Shown: positions 1 to 11,493 of the stretch, in pieces
Layout of the letters: every line of letters begins with the position of its first letter
How positions within the stretch are numbered: the first letter of the stretch is position 1
Source of the DNA: Gammaproteobacteria bacterium
GTDB taxonomy: Bacteria; Pseudomonadota; Gammaproteobacteria; UBA1113
Reading direction: 5' to 3'
Length of the DNA: 45,693 bases
NCBI GenBank assembly: GCA_021156165.1
Contig: JAJNBM010000014.1
Coordinates: forward strand, 1-45,693
Position numbers and translations under genes: made by a program
The notes under the pieces: model-generated
What the model was told of the DNA's origin: nothing
Seen by the model: only the letters and a program-made list of their open reading frames with translations
The model's database searches: none

Positions 1-545
1 GGCGTGATTGCTTTTTCTAAAGCATCTACATCTCCATAAGGAACAATATTAAAACCAGCAGGAAATGGACCAAAACCCTCCCGATATTGCGCTTCCGTAG
101 ACATGCCGACAATGGCAATGGTGCGCCCATGAAAATTATTACGGCAAGCAATAATTTCCGCTTTGTCTGCAGGCACTTTTTTAACAGCATAACCCCATTT
201 ACGCGCCAATTTTAAAGCCGTCTCCACCGCCTCAGCCCCGGTATTCATAGGCAGCGCTTTATCATAACGGAATAATTCACACGCATATTGTAGAAAGTCG
301 GCTAAAATATCCGTGTGATAAGCGCGTGACACTATCGCTAAGCGCGATAATTGTGTTTCTAACGCTTTTATAATTTTGGGATGACGGTGGCCATGACTTA
401 CCGCCGAATACGAACTCATCATATCTATATACTCGCGGCCATTTTCATCCCACACTAAGGCACCTTCTCCTTTGACTAAAACGACGGGTAAAGGATGATA
501 ATTGTGCGCAGAAAACTGTATTTCTCGTTGTATGGTTGTAGACAT
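1..545 (-). CDS. rocD: Ornithine aminotransferase, 3' end beyond window
   Basis: The first 181 codons are visible, beginning MSTTIQREIQFSAHNYHPLP; the gene runs off the left edge. Ornithine aminotransferase is a PLP enzyme that converts ornithine plus 2-oxoglutarate to glutamate semialdehyde plus glutamate in the cytoplasm. The visible part matches the class-III fold-type I N-terminus, and segments such as YHPLPVVL, GEGALVWD, YSAVSHGHRHPKI and LPMNTGAEAVETALKLARKWGY fit ornithine rather than acetylornithine transaminases. The PLP lysine lies outside the window. The ATG at 545 follows an AGAGGT ribosome site. It starts 12 bases after kdsA ends, so it is probably the third gene of a pyrG-kdsA-rocD operon. 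An arginase gene at 28780-29670 would supply its substrate. I am sure of the family and fairly sure of the specificity. Confidence 0.88.
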   Translation of the reverse strand, partial: MSTTIQREIQFSAHNYHPLPVVLVKGEGALVWDENGREYIDMMSSYSAVSHGHRHPKIIKALETQLSRLAIVSRAYHTDILADFLQYACELFRYDKALPMNTGAEAVETALKLARKWGYAVKKVPADKAEIIACRNNFHGRTIAIVGMSTEAQYREGFGPFPAGFNIVPYGDVDALEKAIT

Positions 546-557
546 GATCTTACCTCT

Positions 558-3360
<2,803 letters not shown>

Positions 3361-3831
3361 ATGAGCCAATTAGATCCCAATCTATTTTATGATTTTGATA
3401 AATTAGCCTATGTTTGTAAAGAACTCGATTTTAAGTATGAACTGCTAGCCGAAGACGAATTTAAAGTTATTTGGTGCGACGACATCTATTTAGTTTTTGC
3501 CAATTTAGTGAAGGAGCAAGCGAATAGAGCGCTCTACAGTGAATACATCGATATTGACCCCCTCGATAATTTCAGGACTACCATGGTCTACAATGACTAC
3601 ACCCATACACATGGCATAGATATTGATATAGGCTTCGATCCGAATACCTATATACCTTACTCAATTCACTATCTGGACATTCCTTTGCTCATTCGTACGG
3701 GCGAATTATTGATTTATGAAACTTATTGCCAGAAGGTATTGAAATATCAGTGGTTGGTTCATAAGATAGACCTCACACCCAAATTTGGCCATCTGGAGCC
3801 CGGTGAAGAAGTACGTATTATTCGAGCTTAA
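3361..3831 (+). CDS. Hypothetical protein, not recognised
   Basis: A 156-residue acidic protein beginning MSQLDPNLFYDFDKLAYVCK. I do not recognise a family. It is rich in Asp, Glu and Tyr, has the segment YTHTHGIDIDIGFDPN, and shows no signal peptide or membrane segment, so it is probably cytoplasmic. An in-frame ATG at 3298 would add 21 residues but has no ribosome site; the ATG at 3361 has GAGAA about seven bases upstream and gives a more protein-like N-terminus, so I chose it. It stands alone, divergent from pyrG and convergent with the MFS gene. Function unknown. Confidence 0.6.
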   Translation: MSQLDPNLFYDFDKLAYVCKELDFKYELLAEDEFKVIWCDDIYLVFANLVKEQANRALYSEYIDIDPLDNFRTTMVYNDYTHTHGIDIDIGFDPNTYIPYSIHYLDIPLLIRTGELLIYETYCQKVLKYQWLVHKIDLTPKFGHLEPGEEVRIIRA

Positions 3832-3845
3832 TTTTATCGCCTAGC

Positions 3846-3859
3846 GTAAAACATTTTAC
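3846..3859. terminator. Short AT hairpin between convergent genes
   Basis: GTAAAA, a two-base loop CA, then TTTTAC form a small perfect hairpin 15 bases after the orphan stop and 26 bases before the end of the MFS gene. The stem is AT-rich and weak, so a role as a bidirectional terminator is only possible. Confidence 0.25.
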
Positions 3860-3884
3860 ACTGAAAATGGAATACCCTGCAGCA

Positions 3885-5171
3885 TTAAAGCAGTTCCTTA
3901 GAATCAATGCGAAGAGTATGCTCTCTAACTGGCTCACGGATCCAGGCTAAGACCACTAGGGCCAATAAAAAGGAAATCGGCAATATACTTAAGGCCATTG
4001 TGTATGAGGAAGCGGGGAAATTCGTTACATCCGATGCTGCTACAGTCTGATACTTCAACAACAGCCCAACCAATGGCATAAAGAGCGGGGCACCAAAGAT
4101 GATACTCAACATATTCGTAAAACCCATCGCCGTGCCGCGCGCTTCCTCTGGGACAACTTCATTGACTAAGGCAAAAGGCAATACATACACACTGGCAAAA
4201 GTTCCTGTCAAAAAAAATAAAGTAACCACTGTACTAAAACGCAAATGTGGAATATACAAAGCCATGCTCATAGTGATAAAAGCCGATAAGGCCCCTATAG
4301 CCATCACGACCTTTCTACGGCGGAAAAAATCTGATAAATGTCCTAAGAATGGGCATCCTAACCCTGCCCCTAAAAATATGGCCAAATTGCCTAAGGCTGC
4401 TAGACGTATATTAATACCATAACGTGCCATTAAATACGGAATGCACCAATACGTGGCCAAAAGGCTAATCATTGGAAACATTAACCCTGAAAATAACCCG
4501 TTTAACCATACCTGTGGCAGTCCTAAAATAGCCATTAATTGTTGTTTTACCGTTAAAATAGATTTGGGGTTTGTATGATGGTGAGTCTTTACGGGTCTAT
4601 CTTGTAGAAAGAGAGACATAAGCACTGCCATGATGAGGCATATAATCACGGCACACAGCAGCACCGGACGCCACCCAAAATGGCTTGCGGCAGCAGAAAT
4701 AATTTCGCTACCCACTCCACCGAATAACATGGCCAAAGCCTCACTTAACCCCACCACAAAGGCAAAATACGCGGGTGTAAACCAGCTGCCAATCAGATAA
4801 AAGCCACAAGCCAATGCTGGCGCTGTGCCCAAGCCGGTTAACATTCTAGCCCAAACCGCTGCATTTATGCTGTGACTCATGGCAAAGCAGAAAGTCCCTG
4901 CAGCACAAATAAGCGTTCCTGCAATCAATAACCGCTTCGCACCTAAGCGATCCACCAACATACCGCCGGGCATTTGTAATAACAGATAAGTCCAAAAATA
5001 GCTAGAAGAAATTAACCCTACTGCTGCAACATCCGTGTGAAAATCTTTGGCTAGAAAAGGGGCCATACCACTCACCGAACCTTGGAGTATAAATTGCAGC
5101 AATAAAAAGGTGATGGCTAGGCCCCACATAAACCACGCTTTAGAGCTGGGTATTTGATCCGCTGTAAACAT
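3885..5171 (-). CDS. MFS transporter
   Basis: A 428-residue major facilitator superfamily permease with about twelve hydrophobic segments. The MFS motif between TM2 and TM3 is seen as GGMLVDRLGAKRLL, and its echo in the second half is GHLSDFFRRRKVV. The N-terminus is short and cytoplasmic (MFTADQIPSSKAWF). The type resembles the anion:cation symporter or Legionella Pht-like branches, but substrate cannot be assigned from sequence. The last residues (EHTLRIDSKELL) after the expected end of TM12 are encoded by one arm of a dispersed repeat (see 3896-3919), so the tail looks acquired. It is monocistronic, 148 bases downstream of the LPS operon end on the same strand. Confidence 0.9.
   Translation of the reverse strand: MFTADQIPSSKAWFMWGLAITFLLLQFILQGSVSGMAPFLAKDFHTDVAAVGLISSSYFWTYLLLQMPGGMLVDRLGAKRLLIAGTLICAAGTFCFAMSHSINAAVWARMLTGLGTAPALACGFYLIGSWFTPAYFAFVVGLSEALAMLFGGVGSEIISAAASHFGWRPVLLCAVIICLIMAVLMSLFLQDRPVKTHHHTNPKSILTVKQQLMAILGLPQVWLNGLFSGLMFPMISLLATYWCIPYLMARYGINIRLAALGNLAIFLGAGLGCPFLGHLSDFFRRRKVVMAIGALSAFITMSMALYIPHLRFSTVVTLFFLTGTFASVYVLPFALVNEVVPEEARGTAMGFTNMLSIIFGAPLFMPLVGLLLKYQTVAASDVTNFPASSYTMALSILPISFLLALVVLAWIREPVREHTLRIDSKELL
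3896..3919. repeat. Half copy of a dispersed palindromic repeat inside the MFS 3' end
   Basis: This 24-base stretch matches the right arm of the inverted repeat at 20794-20819 except for one substitution and one missing A; both contain TGCGAAGAGTAT and AGAATCAA. It lies wholly within the last codons of the MFS gene and encodes most of its C-terminal tail. Confidence 0.6.
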
Positions 5172-5319
5172 AATAAAATTCTCTCTTCTTCCTAACGACT
5201 CTCCTTTTCAAGAAAGGCTCATATAACGCGTCTTGCACATTCTTTTTCACTCAAAAATAATGTGCAACCTGCACCCCCTCTGTGCTTTGGACTACTTTTA
5301 GATGGGTAAGTAGTTACTT

Positions 5320-7047
5320 TTATTCTTTCACCACCAACACATCTTCCATTATCAAATAACGTAAATCACAGCCAAAAAACATATTTAAAGCATCTTGAGG
5401 CGTACACACCATAGGCTCACCACGGCGATTTAAAGAGGTGTTTAAAACCACGGGATTGCCTGTCAAATGGCCTAAAGTATGGATTAAATCATAATAACGA
5501 GGATTAGACTTTTGCGTAACTACCTGTGCTCGTATGGTACCATCTTCATGCACTACTTCGGGTATACGGACTTTCCATTCTGGCGCCACATCAAAGGTTA
5601 TAGTCATATAGGGCGCAGGATGCTCGCTTTGCAAGACATCTTTTGCTACCGTATCCAATAAACTAGGACAAAAAGGTCGCCACCGTTCCCGGTATTTAAT
5701 CTGCTGATTAATTTTATCTGCAATGCCTGCAGCGCTGGGACAACCTAAAATACTGCGATTGCCTAAAGCCCTAGGGCCAAATTCCATGCGGCCTTGAAAC
5801 CAGGCCAGAGGCTCCCCTTCCGCTAATAATTTAGCCGCATACTCTACCGTATTATCCAACACCCGCCAACGTGGTCTAGCAATATGTTGCTGACACGCGG
5901 CCACACATGCCTCTGTAGTGTAACTCGGTCCGAGATAAACATGCTCTAAAGGCTGTATCGGTATCGACTGCAAAGAAGCCGCATAAGTGGCAGCGCCTAC
6001 TGCCGTACCGGCATCATTGGCAGCCGGTTGCACAAATAATTCTTTTAATCCGGGTAATTGCAATAATCTTTGATTCAACTTCACATTTAAAGCAACTCCA
6101 CCGGCAAAACACAAACGCCCCGTTTCTTGAATAATATCGCCCAAATAATGCTGCACTAAAGCGAGCACACTGTCTTCCAACATTTTTTGAAGCCCCGCAG
6201 CATAATGGACATAAGGCTCGTCGATTTCATCGCCTACACGCATCGGTCCTAACCAATCCACTAACTTGGGGCTAAAATAATAAGATTTCCCATTCTGTTT
6301 ATGACGCCGTAGGCCTACGGTATTGATCAAACGCGTGTTGACTCTAAAATTTTTACCATTAAAATCCAATAAAGGCGATAAGTCATAACGGCTGGCATCT
6401 CCATAAGGCGCCATGCCCATCACTTTAAACTCACCGTCTAACATTTCAAAGCCCAAATATTGCGTCATTGCCCCGTACAATCCCCCTAAGGAATCCGGAT
6501 CAAAAAATTCTTTAATTTTATGAATGCCGCCGTTTTCATCCGCATAGCCTAAAAAAGTGGATGCATATTCCCCTTTCCCATCTACCCCCAATATGGCCGC
6601 CCTGCCTTTAAACCCGCTTAAATGATAAGCACTGCTGGCGTGTGTTAAATGATGTTCTATAGGCATGAATTGTGTTTTGTGGAGATCAAAGCCTAAGTCT
6701 TTTAGAAAAGAAAATACTCTCTTTTTATTGCGCTTATAATGACGATTGCCATTGAACAATGCATCTAAGGCTCTATCGGGTGCATACCAGTAGCGTTTGG
6801 CATAGTGCCAACGTGCCGCCGAGAATAAGTCTATAGGAGCGAATGGGAAAGCCACTATGTCTATATCCGTAGGGCTTAACCCCGCATCCTGTAAGCACCA
6901 CCGTGCGGCTTCTAAGGGCAATTTGTTTTTAGCGTGCTTATCCCGTATAAAACGTTCTTCTTCTGCAGCACAAACCAATTTGCCATTCACAACGAGGGCT
7001 GCTGAAGCATCATGCGACACGGCCCCCGATAGTCCTAAAATATTCAT
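5320..7047 (-). CDS. NodU/CmcH-family O-carbamoyltransferase of the LPS core operon
   Basis: A 575-residue enzyme expected to move a carbamoyl group from carbamoyl phosphate, via carbamoyl-adenylate, to a sugar hydroxyl. The N-terminal Kae1-like domain has NILGLSGAVSHDASAALV, the metal-binding EHHLTHA at 131-137 and GVDGKGEYAST. FAGGVALNVKLN follows, and the C-terminal carbamoyltransferase domain has GRMEFGPRALGNRSIL and NTSLNRRGEPMV. It is last in the LPS kinase operon and overlaps the double-kinase gene by four bases (ATGA). In Pseudomonas aeruginosa a carbamoyltransferase occupies the same place and carbamoylates the core heptose, which I infer as the role here. No key residue looks missing. 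The family is certain, the acceptor is not. Confidence 0.92.
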   Translation of the reverse strand: MNILGLSGAVSHDASAALVVNGKLVCAAEEERFIRDKHAKNKLPLEAARWCLQDAGLSPTDIDIVAFPFAPIDLFSAARWHYAKRYWYAPDRALDALFNGNRHYKRNKKRVFSFLKDLGFDLHKTQFMPIEHHLTHASSAYHLSGFKGRAAILGVDGKGEYASTFLGYADENGGIHKIKEFFDPDSLGGLYGAMTQYLGFEMLDGEFKVMGMAPYGDASRYDLSPLLDFNGKNFRVNTRLINTVGLRRHKQNGKSYYFSPKLVDWLGPMRVGDEIDEPYVHYAAGLQKMLEDSVLALVQHYLGDIIQETGRLCFAGGVALNVKLNQRLLQLPGLKELFVQPAANDAGTAVGAATYAASLQSIPIQPLEHVYLGPSYTTEACVAACQQHIARPRWRVLDNTVEYAAKLLAEGEPLAWFQGRMEFGPRALGNRSILGCPSAAGIADKINQQIKYRERWRPFCPSLLDTVAKDVLQSEHPAPYMTITFDVAPEWKVRIPEVVHEDGTIRAQVVTQKSNPRYYDLIHTLGHLTGNPVVLNTSLNRRGEPMVCTPQDALNMFFGCDLRYLIMEDVLVVKE

Positions 7048-8537
7048 AATAAGTTACTCTCTTTAAAGGCAGTTATAAAGGCTTGCTGCAATACAGGCCT
7101 AATTCGCCATATTTTCAAGAATCGTTTAACATCTTTATTAAAAGCACGTGAAAAAAACAACTTCCAGGGATACACACGCAGATTATCTAAATCCAATAAA
7201 TACAGTTTATCACCGCACACCTGAAAATTCTGAGATTTTACATCGCGGTGGCACAAGCGATTTTGTTTCAAAGCAGTCATGATTTGAACCACCTTAGCGA
7301 TCATGTGCTGTTGTTGCGCTTGCAGATCGCAAAAAGAAAGAAGATACTCCCTCAGCGTTTGTCCCGGCACATACTCCATTATAAAATAGTCTGGATGCGT
7401 AGATGCTCGACATTTTTTTTGCAATATGCCAATTGGCTTTGGGGTTAAAATATGGAGTAACTGCAAACGATTGGCATTTTGCCACGAGGGGGCCGCATGG
7501 GTTCCTTTAAAAATATGTTTTAGGCCATGCCACCAAGACCTAGCGCTGTATTGTTTCACCACCCAGTCGCATTCGTTCCATTGATAGCGAAAAACAGTAT
7601 TGGCTTTGCCGCGTTTTAAAGGCTCAAAATAAACTTCTTGTTGTTTGAGATGATGAAATAGGGTGGCCACGGATTCTTTTTGTTCCCGAGCTACCACATA
7701 TTCATAAGCACCCCATTGACCTACCGTGAACGCACTGCATTCCCGCCAAGCTTTAGATTGCATCTTTTTTTGTTTATAAAGGCTTTTTTGGATAATCTTC
7801 TTTTGCAATAGCCCTCTATACTTGTCGTGCTTGAAGGGGCTCGCCCCTTCGCACCCATTCGCATCAGACAAAAAAGAAAAATGTGCACTTTCTGCTAACA
7901 CCCCCCATAATAAAGCCTGATCCGCGGTGGAGAATTGCACAAAAAAATCAGCTAAATTACTCATTTTTGCCCGATAAGACAAAGGTCCCGCGGTTCTAGC
8001 ACGCTTTACATCCATGCCATCGATGATATATATTTTTTCTTCACCTATAAGAATATTGCTCAAGTGTAAGTCGTTGTGGCACACGCCTTGTTGATACATT
8101 TTTGCCAATTGTTGCAGCAACAACGACAAACATTTTTTCTTTTTCTGTTCATCCCAAGAATCCCATAGCGAAGCCAGCGCATGCGTATTGTCCAAATAAG
8201 ACAATACCAGTAAAACTTCCCCTTCTAACAGTGTGTGGTATAATATTTGACTGGTAGCAATGTGACATTGTTGTAATAACTGTAACCCCCTTATTTCACG
8301 TCGCGCATGGCGCGGCCCTTGTTTATCATAGAACAATTTAACAATACTCTTTTGCCCTTGATAGTCAGCTAAAAAAGTAGCGCGCCGAGACTTTAAATCG
8401 CGCAGCATGGCTTGCAAAAAAATAGGTTTTTCAGTGGCATGCCAGGTCCAGCACAAAGGTTCTTGCCATTGCTTTTCCCGCAATAGTTGCAACAATTGTT
8501 TGGTATTCACTGTTTTTGGCAACGCTGTACTGTCCAT
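7044..8537 (-). CDS. Tandem protein-kinase-like LPS core protein (two kinase domains)
   Basis: A 497-residue protein containing two kinase-like domains. Domain 1 (about 50-215) has the lysine of IVKLFY at 67, catalytic-loop HNDLHLSN at 154-161 and the metal-binding IIDGMD at 171-176. Domain 2 (about 300-480) has VVKQY with Lys 328, catalytic-loop HRDVKSQN at 430-437 and LLDLDN at 447-452. Both catalytic Asp residues are present, so both could be active. Gene position matches PA5006 of the P. aeruginosa core cluster, a kinase-like protein of similar length. Likely role: phosphorylation of inner-core sugars on the cytoplasmic side. The start ATG at 8537 is 18 bases after the preceding gene; the end overlaps the carbamoyltransferase start. 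The substrate is unknown. Confidence 0.8.
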   Translation of the reverse strand: MDSTALPKTVNTKQLLQLLREKQWQEPLCWTWHATEKPIFLQAMLRDLKSRRATFLADYQGQKSIVKLFYDKQGPRHARREIRGLQLLQQCHIATSQILYHTLLEGEVLLVLSYLDNTHALASLWDSWDEQKKKKCLSLLLQQLAKMYQQGVCHNDLHLSNILIGEEKIYIIDGMDVKRARTAGPLSYRAKMSNLADFFVQFSTADQALLWGVLAESAHFSFLSDANGCEGASPFKHDKYRGLLQKKIIQKSLYKQKKMQSKAWRECSAFTVGQWGAYEYVVAREQKESVATLFHHLKQQEVYFEPLKRGKANTVFRYQWNECDWVVKQYSARSWWHGLKHIFKGTHAAPSWQNANRLQLLHILTPKPIGILQKKCRASTHPDYFIMEYVPGQTLREYLLSFCDLQAQQQHMIAKVVQIMTALKQNRLCHRDVKSQNFQVCGDKLYLLDLDNLRVYPWKLFFSRAFNKDVKRFLKIWRIRPVLQQAFITAFKESNLL

Positions 8538-8555
8538 ATTTACTCTATAATCTCG

Positions 8556-9356
8556 TTAATGTTCATACACGTGATCCCCGTATTCTCTCAATTTTGTTGA
8601 CACTTTTCGCCATATAGCCTTTATTTCTCTTTTATTAGCATCTGTTCCAAAATAGGTTTTCATAAAGCGCCATTGATCCGTGGAACTGATTTTGTCTATT
8701 CTTTTTCTGATAAGACTTTCCAGATCGGTTGTTCGACATTTTTTCTGCCAAAACCAATAGCGCAATTTTTCCAAGTCAATGATACTCACTTTAACTTCGT
8801 TATTCTCGAGACTCAGAAAAACATGCTTAAATACAAGACAGCAATGTTTATAATTGTACCGATGTATTTTACCGACTACCCTAGCCACCTCCTCGATAAT
8901 ACGATTACGCAATGCGCGTTCTGGAAAGCCTTTTTCTTCCCATTCTGAAAACCATTCTTTTAAGGGACGGTAGCCAGTTAATTCTTCCGTCATTAAAATA
9001 GCTTCTTTTCCACGTTGGCTATAATAGATAGGCGTTACGGTAGGAATTTGATGTTTATTGAAACGGGCAATATTACAAAATTCACGCTTAAAAGTAGGGC
9101 GACCTTTAATCGGGTGCAATATGGAAGGGCACATATGATTAGCCTGCCTTTTTAAAAAAACCACTTTTTCCTTTCCTGCAGCATCGCGTAACGCTATGCG
9201 CACTACCCCGCTCCAACCACCGCGCCGTTGATTAGGTTCTTCTACCCAATGGGTTTCAAAGTTTTTATTCTTTTCGCAATTCCAAATGTCATCAAAAGAA
9301 TTAAGACCGTGTACACGTAAGATATCTTGCCATTCTTGCGCTATATAGGTTTTCAT
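8556..9356 (-). CDS. InaA/WapQ-family LPS kinase-like protein
   Basis: A 266-residue kinase-like protein. The InaA/WapQ signature is strong: FETHWVEEPNQRRGGWSGV, Lys 69 in VFLKRQANH, HPIKGRPTFKREFCNI, then an atypical catalytic segment HCCLVFKHVFL at 161-171 where ordinary kinases have HxDxxxxN, and a retained IIDLEK at 182-187. The family normally has a similar non-canonical loop, so this is a family trait and not a local mutation. It overlaps wapP by one base (TAATG) and precedes the double-kinase gene. By position it is the counterpart of wapQ of Pseudomonas. It probably acts on inner-core heptose, but activity of this subfamily is unproven as far as I know. Confidence 0.83.
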   Translation of the reverse strand: MKTYIAQEWQDILRVHGLNSFDDIWNCEKNKNFETHWVEEPNQRRGGWSGVVRIALRDAAGKEKVVFLKRQANHMCPSILHPIKGRPTFKREFCNIARFNKHQIPTVTPIYYSQRGKEAILMTEELTGYRPLKEWFSEWEEKGFPERALRNRIIEEVARVVGKIHRYNYKHCCLVFKHVFLSLENNEVKVSIIDLEKLRYWFWQKKCRTTDLESLIRKRIDKISSTDQWRFMKTYFGTDANKREIKAIWRKVSTKLREYGDHVYEH

Positions 9357-10105
9357 TATGACTTTTTCTCCTTACAAATTTTAGTGATCACTTGTTTGTC
9401 TTTTCGTGTGAGCATTTTACGCTGTTTATATGCCAAATAAAGCCGCAATCTATCACTGCGTGATAAATAACGACGCGCATCTTCATCAAAATCGCGCAAA
9501 TCGCGCCACCATCCTAATCCATATTGAAAACTCAGATGCCGTTGCCCCACTGGGCAATCAATCAAATAAACCTCCATAGGATCATCCCACTTTACCATAA
9601 AATTACGCCATTTAAAGTCTTTATGAATAAAGCGCTTGGCATGCAATTGTCTTAAATACGCTACTAATTTGAGTAATACTTCCAGACGCTTAGAAAAATC
9701 CGTATGCCACTGTGGCTCTACTTGGGCAATATGGCTTAAATTCTGACTAGAACTGATTTCACGTTGCACCAAGAACCCACCTTCATACTGTTTGCGGCGA
9801 GTGGATTCTCCATAAACTAATACTTCTGGAATGGGTAAATTATTTTTTTTAAAGTACTGTAAATTTTCCCATTCGCCGCGCGCACGGCTTCTAGCACAAT
9901 ATTTTCGTAAATAGCGGCCGCGACGATGATAAATTTTAATATAATAATTCTGTCCAGAGGAGGTTTCTAAGTACCACATGCGATTATAAGGGCCTTCTGA
10001 GACCAGCTTTGCTGCAGAAGTCGACGCTTTTATTGCTGCAGAGGTCGCAAACCGTTGCCGCTCTTCTTTGCTTAGCCTATTTTCGGCAAAGTGAAGTTTA
10101 ACCAT
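9356..10105 (-). CDS. wapP: WapP-like LPS core heptose kinase
   Basis: A 249-residue kinase of the WaaP/WaaY/RIO-like LPS kinase group. Visible are Lys 57 in YYIKIYH, the arginine-rich RYLRKYCARSRARGEWENL segment typical of WapP, HKDFKWRN with the catalytic Asp at 163, and LIDCPVGQ with the metal-binding Asp at 183. It follows the waaP-containing gene with a one-base TAATG overlap and precedes the WapQ-like gene, the same order as PA5009-PA5008-PA5007. It probably adds a phosphate to the second heptose. It is soluble or peripheral and lacks a signal peptide. Alternative: a WaaY-type kinase of the same reaction class. Confidence 0.85.
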   Translation of the reverse strand: MVKLHFAENRLSKEERQRFATSAAIKASTSAAKLVSEGPYNRMWYLETSSGQNYYIKIYHRRGRYLRKYCARSRARGEWENLQYFKKNNLPIPEVLVYGESTRRKQYEGGFLVQREISSSQNLSHIAQVEPQWHTDFSKRLEVLLKLVAYLRQLHAKRFIHKDFKWRNFMVKWDDPMEVYLIDCPVGQRHLSFQYGLGWWRDLRDFDEDARRYLSRSDRLRLYLAYKQRKMLTRKDKQVITKICKEKKS

Positions 10106-11493
10106 TACCCCACCCCTTTACGCAATGCTTTTTGCTGTAGGCTATGTGCTTTGCGCTCGACACATTGCCATAATTTTTTTTGCACGCGAGGTGATTTGCC
10201 GCCGGTATAACACCGTATAAAATACAGCGCATCACGCCTGTTAACACCATATTCAAATGCAGAATAATATAAAGCACTTAAATCTTTAATGCGCCATCGT
10301 CGCGTCAATCTTTTATGTTGCATGCGATGCAAATCAATCAAATAATATTTGTCTTCCTCGTTCAATGCTTTTAAAAAATGGCATAAATATAAATCTCTAT
10401 GAAACCATCCTTCATCATGTATAGTTTTAACGTAATTTGCCAGTTGTCGTATAAGGCTATTTCTTTCTTTTTTAGAAGGCGGATTATCGCGCCAGGGGCG
10501 ACAATAAGTTTCCAGACTTTCAGCTTTCGTTAATTCGCGTGTTAATAAAAAAGACTCTCGTTTAAAGGAAAGAACACCTCGCTCAGAAAAAGCCACTGCC
10601 TCGAGTGTGGGCAATTTTAACGATTTTAACTTGGCAATAGCCTGCCATTCCGTACGTGCACTTACTATAGGCGCACGCAATGATAACCAATTCTTTAGCC
10701 ATTCGCCCAACCCAATCCCGCGGTGTAATTTGGCATAAAATCCTTGGCCATTATATTCAAAGCGCAAGGTTTTACGTCCTTCTTTATGTCGCACCACCTC
10801 ACCTTCTAAATCCATAATACGGTCAAACACAGTGGATTCGCAACCATAATAAGCCATAGCAGCATTAGCGCCAAAGGGCTTAAGTGATTTAGGTTGTTGT
10901 AAATAGTCTAATAAGTAATCTCCTAAACCGTCACCTAAACTTTGCTCTCTTTGTAAAGAATGAATTTGTATATTTGTCTGTGTTTGCTCACAGGTTTCAT
11001 GGCTTAACCAATGTAAGCGGCACGCTGGGGTGCGATAATGCATTTTGATCGCCCGCAATACCCTTAAACTGGATGAAATGACCTGGCAATGACTATTCAG
11101 CGATAAAATGCTTCTTTCAAATTGTAAGCGTTGCTGGTAGCGGGGCATGACCCGCCGTATTCCCTGCACTAATTCACCAATACAAGGCTCTTTAGCATAA
11201 TAAATGTCTAAATCAGGAATGGGGTTAAAACCAATAACACAATCATATTGTTCTTTAACACGGGCTTCATGCACAGAACGCGCAAAATGCGCATATTGTC
11301 TAAAAAGGGACGCGCCTTGTTTCTTGACGCAGTGGACAGTGACGCCTTTAGGCTGATCTCCTCGCCACTCTAACGTATAAATATCTACACTATGCCCCGC
11401 CGTAAGACACTTATATATAGTCTGCAAAAAATCGTGGTGTAGATCTATACCCGAAACATAGTTACAAATGACAAAACACAAACGTTGTTTCAA
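10105..11493 (-). CDS. waaP: WaaG N-terminal half fused to WaaP heptose kinase
   Basis: A 462-residue fusion. Residues 4 to about 163 align with the N-terminal Rossmann half of WaaG (LPS glucosyltransferase I): the DxHHDF start, VDIYTLEWRGDQPKG, YDCVIGFNPIPDLDIYYA and the FERSIL stretch. The WaaG C-terminal half, which binds the nucleotide sugar and holds the GT4 catalytic E-x7-E motif, is missing. Residues about 215-462 are a full WaaP kinase: TLRFEYNGQGFYAKLHRG with Lys 255, TEW with Glu 282, catalytic-loop HRDLYLCHF at 365-373 and LIDLHR at 385-390. The start is TTG at 11493, overlapping the waaC stop (TTGA) and preceded by AGGAG eight bases upstream. Kinase activity is plausible; WaaG activity is not. 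Confidence 0.85.
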   Translation of the reverse strand: MKQRLCFVICNYVSGIDLHHDFLQTIYKCLTAGHSVDIYTLEWRGDQPKGVTVHCVKKQGASLFRQYAHFARSVHEARVKEQYDCVIGFNPIPDLDIYYAKEPCIGELVQGIRRVMPRYQQRLQFERSILSLNSHCQVISSSLRVLRAIKMHYRTPACRLHWLSHETCEQTQTNIQIHSLQREQSLGDGLGDYLLDYLQQPKSLKPFGANAAMAYYGCESTVFDRIMDLEGEVVRHKEGRKTLRFEYNGQGFYAKLHRGIGLGEWLKNWLSLRAPIVSARTEWQAIAKLKSLKLPTLEAVAFSERGVLSFKRESFLLTRELTKAESLETYCRPWRDNPPSKKERNSLIRQLANYVKTIHDEGWFHRDLYLCHFLKALNEEDKYYLIDLHRMQHKRLTRRWRIKDLSALYYSAFEYGVNRRDALYFIRCYTGGKSPRVQKKLWQCVERKAHSLQQKALRKGVG

